Assembly: GCA_001662425.1 (NCBI GenBank)
Contig: BDDC01001588.1
Span: forward strand, 1-23,195
DNA: 23,195 nucleotides
Direction: 5' to 3'
From: Chlamydomonas sphaeroides
Taxonomy: Eukaryota; Chlorophyta; Chlorophyceae; Chlamydomonadales; Chlamydomonadaceae
In this document: piece by piece, positions 10,961 through 19,900 of the stretch
Numbering within the stretch: the first letter of the stretch is position 1
Layout of the letters: the number at the start of each line of letters is the position of its first letter
The notes under the pieces: generated by a model
Seen by the model: the letters and a program-made list of their open reading frames with translations, nothing else
Database searches by the model: none
Told to the model about the DNA's origin: nothing
Position numbers and translations under genes: made by a program

Positions 10961-13900
10961 GTGGCGGCGGCGGCGAGAAGGCTGCGGTGGACGGCTGGGA
11001 GCGGGTGTACGGCCTTGACATCGACTACCTGTCGGTGGCCCGGGTGGGCTGGGATGTTAGGGTTGTGGCGCGGTGTGGTCAGTTCGCATGTTGATAGCCG
11101 AGAGTATCTGTGCCCCCGGCCCGCATCCTCGCTCCCGCCACTGTGGACTGGCTGGACTGCAGCGAGACCTGCGGGCTGTCTTTGCCCCTGTCGTTCCTGT
11201 CGCCACCACCCCACAGCTGCGCGCTGCCTCGCCTCGCTGCTCTCCCTCCCCGCCAACCCATCCCAAGCACCGACCGCCTTCCCGACCCTGGCCTTCCCTG
11301 CTCCCCCCAAGCGGGGCACCCCGCTTTCAGCTGTAGGCCCGGGCTCACGCAAGGAGACATGCAACAACTACTTCGTTGCTCCCATGGCTCCTCCCCCAAG
11401 CAGGCGGCGGTGCGCTGCCGCCAGCCCGCCGCCGCGCTGCTGTACGCCGCGCACTGGGCGGAGGACGCCATGGCTAGGCAGCGGCTGGCGCAGCGGCGGC
11501 AGTGGGACGGCCTGCGGGCGGTGGCGGGGTCGGGGGCGGGGGCGCCCACCAGCGGCCCACTGCGGGAGGTGCCGCCGGGGGCGCATGCGCAGGTGCAGGT
11601 GCGGAGGTCGGGGGGAGGGACGGGATGGGGGAGGAGAGAAGTGAAGGGATGGGGGAGGGAGAGAGGGGGAGGGAGGGAGGGAGGAGGGAGAGAGGGCTGC
11701 AAGAAGCAGGCCGCGCCTGTACTGGCCGCCGTGCGGGCACCCCATTGCCCTTCCCAACCCTTCCTCCCCCGTGTCCCAACCCCAGGGAGGTGTCCACGCG
11801 GCGCTGTCGGTGCTGCCCCAGTGCTGTCCGCCGCCGGCTGGCTCGGACGGTACGACTGGCAAAGCGGAGGGCCCGCACGATTGGGGGAACGGTTTTGCGC
11901 AGCATCGAGGCCATGGCGCTACAAGCGCTGCCACCATCCCAGGGCACGCATGGAACCCAAGCCGGGCACTCGTCCTCCTCACCCACCCCCAGATGCGCTG
12001 TCCCTGGCCCTCGACGCCTACGGCGCGCTGGACGACCCAGACGCCCTGTACGCCCTGCCGGCGCCCACCATGCTACTGGGATCTGGATCAAGATCCGGAT
12101 CTGGATCTGGATCCGGTGGCCTGGGCCTTGGTGGCAGCGGCCACCCGGCGGGGCCGCTGCTGCAGCTGCGGCTGCTGGAGCGCGAGGGCCGCTGGCCGGA
12201 TGCGCTGGCCGGACACGACCTGGCCCTCCGTACGGCGGGCGGTACGGCAGCCGGATCGGCGTACGGCACGGGAATGCCGTACGGTGCCGCAGCGCCGACA
12301 GCCTTGGTGCCGTACGGCGCTGCCGGGCAGCATCAGCCGTACCTGCCGGGTGCTGCCGGCGGCTTTGGCGGCGGCATGGGTAGCTGCGAAGGCGGAGGCG
12401 CGGCGGCGGCAGCGGGCGTGGTGGCGGCGCTCCGCCAGATCGGCGGCGACATGACGGCCCGATACTTCCTGGCTGGGCTGGCGGCGGAGGCGGCCGCGGC
12501 GGAGGCGGCCGGCGGAGGCGGCGCCGCCGCCGGGTCTGCTCCGCTGGCGGAGCTGCAGCACGAGCTGAGCTGGCGGCTGGGTACCTGGCGGCCCGACGGC
12601 GGCGCCGGCGGCCCTGGCGGCGGCGGCCTGGCCAGTGGCGGCGGCGGCGGCTTCCACGAGGCGGTGCATCGGTCGCTGGCGGCGCTGGCGGTGGGCGACC
12701 GGGCGCAGGTAGGTTCCGAGGACCCGGCGCTGCCGGCAGCCCCGCCACTTCCCCGGCACCCTCGTGCGCCTGCCCCTGACGTGAGCCCGTCTCTGCCCCA
12801 CCCTTGCCTGCAGGCCTCAGCCCTGCTGGCCCCAGCCACCCACGCCGCCGTCTGCCGCCTGGCGGCCCACGCCGGCGGCGGCGCCGCTGCGGCCGCCGGC
12901 TTCGGCGGCGACGCTGCCGCCGCCGGGGCCGGCGCCGCCGGCGCCGCCGACTGCCTGGTCCACCTTCGCATGCTGGGCGCGCTGCGTGAGGCGGCCGAGC
13001 TGGCGGCGGCGGCGGCGGCGCTGCCGCCGCCATCGGCCGGCTCCGCCGGCTCGCCAGGGTACGGCTCGCCAGCGTCTCCAGGCAGCGGCGGCGCCGCCGG
13101 AGGCGGCGCCGGCAGCCTCCGGCTGCCGCTGCTCCTGCCGCCGGGCGGTCGCGACCCCTGGAAGGCCCGCAGTGACGCTGGCCGCGGCCTCGGCGGCCGG
13201 GGCGGCGGCGGCGACGCGCTGGAGCCGCTGCGGGCGCTGCGGGCGGCGGCGCTGGCGGTGGTGGGCCGCCCGCGCGAGCAGGCGGCGGCGCTGGCGGCGA
13301 CGGTGGCGGCGGCGCGGCGCGGCGGCGCGGTGCCGGCGGGCCTGGCGGCGGTGCAGGTGGGCGGCGGGGGCCGGGTCGGCGCCTGCCCACGCGTGCCACC
13401 GTCCGCCCACGAGGCACTAACCCTACACCCCATTCCCCTTGTCTCCCCCTCCCGCGCCCCAGGAGCTGCGCTGCCTGCTGGCCCGCCACGCCGCCGCCGA
13501 CTGGGCGTCCGCCATGCTGGTGGGCCCGGGCGCCGGCTGGCGGCTGGACGAGGCGCGGCTGGTGCGGGCCCGCGGCGGCGGCAGCGACGGAGCGCTGGCG
13601 GCGCACATGGCGCTGGCGCTCGTCGCCGACCTGGACGCCAGCGGCGCCGGCGCCGCGAGCGCCGCTGGCGGCGCGACGCTGCGGCTCGCGACGGCGCTGT
13701 CGCTGGCGGGGTCGTGGTGCGCTGAGGCGCAGACGGACGTTGGCGGCGGCCCGGGAGGGGCGGCGGCGGCGGGGCCGGGCGGCGGCGGCGGCGGCGGGCC
13801 CATGGGCATGATGGGGCGGGCGGCGGAGCTGGCGGCGGCGGCGGCGGCGGCGGGCGTCGGGAGGGGCGAGGCGTGGGAGAGCCAGGCGGCGTGCAAGGTA

Positions 13901-16900
13901 GGCCCCCCGCGGGGGACGGCGCAGGCAACCACCAGATTTCAACCGCCAACCGCCAACCGCAGGTGCTGTACCGGCTGGCATCGTACGCGGACGGGCGGTA
14001 CCGGGAGGTGGTTGCGGTGCTGGGGTCGGCCGAGCACCGCCAGCGCATGGGCGTCGTGGCGGCCAAGCGGCGCGAGGCGGCGGCGCTGCGGGCCAAGCGG
14101 GGTGAGCGGCGGGCCCGGTGAGGACCCGGCTGCTCCCTCTCCCCAAGACGCCGCCAGGGGTGTGGCCCGGGGCATCACCCGGAGCGGCAGCGCGCCCACA
14201 AAACACACAAGCACCCCAAACCCCAAACACATACACCAGCGCCCTAGACACACGCGCACCAAAGCCACACCCGTCGCTGTCGCCTCTCCCACTCCCCCAG
14301 ACTCCACCACGGGTGTGGCGCGGCAGTACCTGGAGCGCCAGATCCGCCAGGTGGAGACGCCCGTTGGGGTGAGTGGGGTGGCAGGGAGGAGGCAGGGCGC
14401 GCGGGTGTAGGTGCAGCGGGGCATGCGAGGTGAGCAGCTGGGGAGCGACGGCTGCGGCCTTGTGGGGCCTCGAGCGGGGGCGCTGACGGGCGGAGTGCTG
14501 CCTGCCCCTGCCCCCTTGCTCGCCCTGCCTCCCTCCTCCACCAGACCGACCTTGAGGCCGATGCCGCGCTCAAGGCCGCCCGCGCCGCGCTGCGAGCCAC
14601 AGCCGTCGCCAACTACGGCCGCTGCCTGGCGGCTGGTGGGTTGCTTGTTGGCGGAGTGTCAAGAGGGCGCAGGGGACGGGAGGGCGCTTATAAGGGACGA
14701 AGCCCACGAGGGAGGGAGGGGCAGGGACATAGCCTGGCCGCCGCCCCGGGTGGGCTGCGCCGACACGCACGAACCCGGCAACCGCCGCCCTGCCCCGACC
14801 TCACCCTCCAGCCCTCAGGCGACCGCCACGACCTGGCCGCGGCCTCAGGGGGCTATACCACCTGTCGTGCAAATCCGACACCAACACACGAACCCTCCTT
14901 CACCTCCTCCCTTCCCCCTTCCCGCACCCCCTCCTGCCCCCAGGCGACCGCCACGACCTGGCCGCGGTGTACCGCCTGACGCAGATGTGGCTGCAGCCGG
15001 GCGGCGCCCAGGGCGGCAGCCAGCAGGGGCCTGCAGGGGCCGGAGGGGCCGGGGGCGGGGGCGGGGGCACCAGCCCCGGCAACACGGAGCAGCAGCAGGC
15101 GCCGGGCGCGGGTGGCGGCGAGGGCGAGGGCGAGGTGTCGCTGGAGTTTGGCGGCGCCGCAGCAGGTGTGCCCTCCCACAAGTGGCTGCCCCTGGTGTAC
15201 CAGATGGCCTCGCGCCTGGGCTCCGGCAGCGAGGCGTTCCAGCAGGTGGGGAGGGGAAGGGAGGGAAGGGGGGAGGGGAGGGCAAGGCAGGGAGGGGGAG
15301 GGGAGGGAGGGGAACGGAGGCGCGGGCGTGTCCAGTGTCGCGGCTGAACAGTGGCAGCCGGAGTGTCGAGGGTGGGGTTTCAGCCAGCCCTCTCGCCTCA
15401 ATGTTCGGGGAAAGGGAGGCGGGGTGCATGGCGGCTAGGCAGCGGCAGCGACCCGGCGGCCCACCCCTTCTCCTCCCTTCTCTCCCCTCCTTTCCCCCAT
15501 CCAGACCCTGCAAGCCCTCCTCCTGCGCCTGGGCTCCGACCACCCCTACCACGTGGTCTACCAGCTGCTCGCCCTCCGCAACGGCGACCTGGATAAGGAC
15601 GGCAAGCCGGCGAGGCAGCAGGGCGCGCTGGTGAACGCGGTGGACCCGGGCAAGGTACGGGCGGGAGGGAAGGGGCGGGAGGGGGAAAGAGGGCCAGGGT
15701 TCGTGCCGCGGTAGGCGGGCGGTAGGTCAGTGCGGTGGCCACCGCGGCAAGGCCGGGCCCGAGGGGGTGGGCCGAGGGGCGGGGCCGAGGGGAAGGCAGG
15801 GTGCAGTGACGGGCCCCAGTCGGGTCTCCCTGATCCCTCGCCCGTCGCGTGTGCCCTGTTCGTGCCCGTGCCCCAAGGCCACATCGCCCCTGCCCTTGCC
15901 CCGCCCTCCCCACCCAGATCGGGGCCGCCAACGCGCTGCTGCGGCAGCTGGGGGCGCAGGGCGGCCGGCTGGCCAACATCGTGGCGCAGGTGGGGCGGGG
16001 GCAAGGGGAGATGAGGGGGAAAAGGGGACGGGGAGGGGCCAGGGTTCGTGTGGCGGCAGCTGGGGGCGCAGGCCGGCCGGCTGGCCGACATCGTGGTACA
16101 GGTGGGGGCTGGGGGCTAGGAGGGGGAAAGTGCATTAACGGATGTGGCTGTGGCTCGGCGCCAAGCCAAGCGCACACCCCACCCGCCTGCCCCACACGCC
16201 CACCCCCCTCCCCCTCCTCCCGCCTCCCCCGCACCTCCTCCCCGCCAAGGCCGACCGCCTGGCGAAGCTGTACATCGAGCTGGCCGCCATCCCCCCGCCC
16301 GAGAACGAGGCGCCGCAGCCCTTCCCCGCCACACTGCGGCGCCAGGTGGGCGCCAGGAGGGCGGCGGAGGGCGGCGGTGCCGTAGGGGCCGAGGGCAGAG
16401 CGGGGGGCGAGGGGGGCTAAAATTAACAACTGGGCTGTGCCGCAGGCATCAAGCAGGAGAGTAGGGCGGCGGGCTGTCGGGGCGGGCCCCGACCTCACAC
16501 CACCGGCCAGGGTTCGTGGCGCCAGCCCTCCCCGGCTGTCAGCCCCTGCCAACCCCGCAGCCAGGGTTCGTGCCAACGTCTGCAGCTGACCCGGTCGAGC
16601 AACCTGCTGCCCCGGCAACCCCGCGCCTCCGCACCTAACGCCCCTGCAGCCAGCCCCTTCCCATGCCCTCCCCTGCACGCCTCCTGCCCCACCACCACCG
16701 CTGCAGGCCGACGGCGGCTCCTTCAACTGCCTGCCCGTCGTGTCAACCTCCGTACCCGTGGACCCGGACGGCCGGTACAACGACCTGCCGTACATGGTGG
16801 GCTTCGACGCGACCGTGTCGTACGCAGGTACGGCGCACCCCGCTTGCTGGCCTGGGAGGGGCAGGGAGGGGCGCTGCAGCCGTCCGTGGGGCCAGCCGGC

Positions 16901-19900
16901 TCGCATGCACACGCCCCCCCCACACACACACGCCCCCTCATTCCTCCCCCAATATCTCCCCGCATCCTCCCCTGCCCCAGGCGGCATCAACAAGCCCAAG
17001 ATCATTATAGCGCTCGACTCGGCGGGCGGCAGGTGAGGGCGCCCGGGGGCCAAGGGGCATGGCGGGGTGTGGCAGCTGGCGCCCGGGCCCCCGCACCCGC
17101 ACGCCTCGCTGCGTACCCGCCGGAAGCTGCCCAGCCGCTGGGGCGCACGGGGTACGTGGGCGCATGCGCGCTGCCGGGTCAGCTGCTCGCATGGCGGTGT
17201 GTGAGATCGCGGCGGCATGCCCTGTGCTGTGTCTTGTGTGGTCCGCTGGCCGGCGGCCGCAGGCACCGGCAGCTGGTCAAGAGCGGCAACGACGACCTGC
17301 GGCAGGCGAGGGTGGAGGGGGAAGGAGGGGAGGGCCGGAACTGGGGAGCGTGCCACCCTCATTGGGCACCCCCTGGCCGGCACGAACCCGGCCTGGCCCT
17401 CCCCTTTCCCACTTGAATCCCCCGCCCGCACCCTTCCCTCCCCCCCAGGACGCCGTCATGCAGCAGACCTTTGCGCTGATCAACAGCCTGCTGGCGAGGG
17501 ACGCCGCCGCCAGCCGCCGCCGCCTGCGCATCGCCACGTACCGGGTGGTGCCGCTGTCGCCGGCAGCGGGTGAGCGGGGGGGAAGGGGTTTTGAAGGGGG
17601 GTGCAGGAGTCCGTGCGTGCACTCGACTGTGCTCTGTGCTGTGGAGTCAGGTGGCAGGGCACCGCATGACAGGGCAGCTGAGCGGCACGTGCCCAGCCCC
17701 GCTCGCCCAGCGGCACGTACCCTGCCCCTCCTTTCCCCTCCTTCACCCCCTCTCTCCCCCAGGCCTGCTGCAGTGGGTGGAGGACACGCAGCCGCTCAAC
17801 ATGTGCCTCATCGGCAAGGCCTACAACGGAGGCGTGCACGCGAGATACGCGGCGCCCGGCGAGTGGGGCTGGCGGCAGTGCTACGACGTGAGTGCTGCTG
17901 CTGTTGGGGGTGGGGGTTGGGTTAGGGGTTAGGGGTTAGGGATTAGGGGTTAGGGAGAAGGGGTTAGGTATAATCTAAGGTGGCTGGGAAATAGAATTAG
18001 AGGTACAGCGGGCTGAATGAACCCGCCGTGATTTCGAGGGGGCTGGCGGGGTGTGGCTGGGCGGGGTGTGTGGCTGGGCGGGGTGCGTGGCTGTCTGCTC
18101 GGTGCGGCAAAGGGAGTGACTGATGCAGCGAAGGGTGTGGCGTCCGCCAGGGTGGTGGTGGCCGCCAGGGGAGGATGGGGCCGCTGAACAGGGCGGGGTC
18201 AGATGGCAGCGACGGACATGCCCCGCACTGCGCGCCGAGCGAGTGCTGCTCCCACCAAAGGCCATCCAGCGGCAGCGCAGCGCCAATGTTGGGTTATCGT
18301 TTGGTTGACGTTGGGTTGGCTTTGGGTGGCAGGCGCGCCCGTACCTCCTGCAATACCTCCCGCGCAACCCCCAAAACCCTCCCCCCCCGGGCTGCAGTAC
18401 ATGCGCGCTGCGGGCGAGCAGGTCAAGGCGGGCAAGGAGGACGCATCGGCGCTGCTGCGGGTGAGGCGCCGGGCCCCTTTGGGCCCATCATGACAATGTC
18501 TGTTATACAATAAGGTGCAATGATGTACCGGTATTGATGTGTATGCTTACGTTGTCGGCGTTGCTGCGGGTGGGAGGGAGGAAGGTGCGGCTGGGAGGGA
18601 GGCGTCACCAGGGGGGCTGTGCTGCGGGCCTGGTGGGGGCGGGCGTGGGGGAAGCGGGGCCCAAGGCACGCGCAGGCAAGGTCGGGGCGGCAGCACCCCC
18701 GACTAGAGCCCTCCGCCCTGCACGCTTCCCTCCCCCTCTGTCACCCCACTACCCACGATACACCCTGCCCCGCCGCCCCACCCCCAGGCCTCCCTGTAGG
18801 TGTCTGCGCTTCTCACTGACGGTCCGCTCCCCAAGGCACACACGACACGAACCCTGCGTTTCCCCCTCCCCATTCCCCCTCCTCCCCCCAGGCCTTCCTG
18901 GAGGCGTGCGCGCGCTTCTCCCCCGCGCTGCACCACTGCCTGCTGGAGGCCTTCCCCTCGCCCCCCGCCTGGCTGGCGGCGCAGGTGCGGGCGGGGGCGG
19001 GGGCGGGGGCGGGCGGGGGCCGGGGGGTGGCCGCGACCGTGTGTGTTTGCATGCATGTCCGTGTGCCCCTGCGCGCATGCCCAAGGCGTGCGGAGCAGCC
19101 GCCGCGGGCGCGAGGGGCACTGCCCACTCCCTCATCTCTCCCTCCCCCCTCCTCGCCCACTCCCCTCGCGCACCTTGGTCTCTCCCTCCGCTCCTCTTCC
19201 CATCACCACTGCCATCCCTCCCCCCCTCCCTCCCCCCCCAGTCCTGCTACGCCTCCTCGCTGGCCGCCTCCTCCCTGGCCGGCCACCTGCTGGGCCTGGG
19301 CGACCGCCACAGCGGCAACATCCTGCTGCACGCCGCCACCGGGGGGCTGGTGCACATAGACCTGGGCATTGCCTTCGAGCAGGTACAGGGGTGGGAGAAG
19401 GGAGAGGGGGAAGGAGGGGGAGGGATGGGGAGGGCAGGGGAGGGGGGAGCGTGCCCTGTGGTCATGTAAACGGTAGTAATGTAAGCGTGCTGTGTGTGCA
19501 CCTGCCTTGCCCCGCCCGTGCTCCCTCCCCTGCCGTGGCCGCTTTTCCCCACGTCAGGGCCGCTTCCTGGTGACACCCGAGCTGGTGCCGTTCAGGCTGA
19601 CCCGGGACCTGGTGGACGGGCTGGGCATCAACGGAGTGGAGGTGGGAGGGGGGCTGGGGGAAAGGGGTGTATGCTAGGGTTTGGCACGCGCTGACGTGCC
19701 GTGGCGGCGATGCGGGTCCTGGTGGACGCGCGCGGCATCAGTGGGCCAGATGAGGAACACGGCTCAAGTGCAGAGGGACTAGGATCGCACAGCGTCGTCA
19801 CAGGGTAGCGTTGGTCTGGCAGCCCCAAGGGTGGCGGCTGTGGCGGCCTGGTGTGTGTGTGTTCATAATAATCAACATATACCATATACATGTGGGGGGG

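Noticed and set aside
11474..14251. Very long minus-strand open frame (925 codons)
   Set aside because: It lies opposite the conserved FAT exons, consists of Arg/Pro/Ala-rich translation and crosses several ATM introns; it is open only because GC-rich codons rarely give stops on the opposite strand.
16053..16107. Counting the exon 29 copy as a real 45th exon
   Set aside because: Adding it would insert a near-repeat of the preceding helix that is absent from animal ATM, and it has no pyrimidine-rich acceptor; kept as an intronic duplicate.
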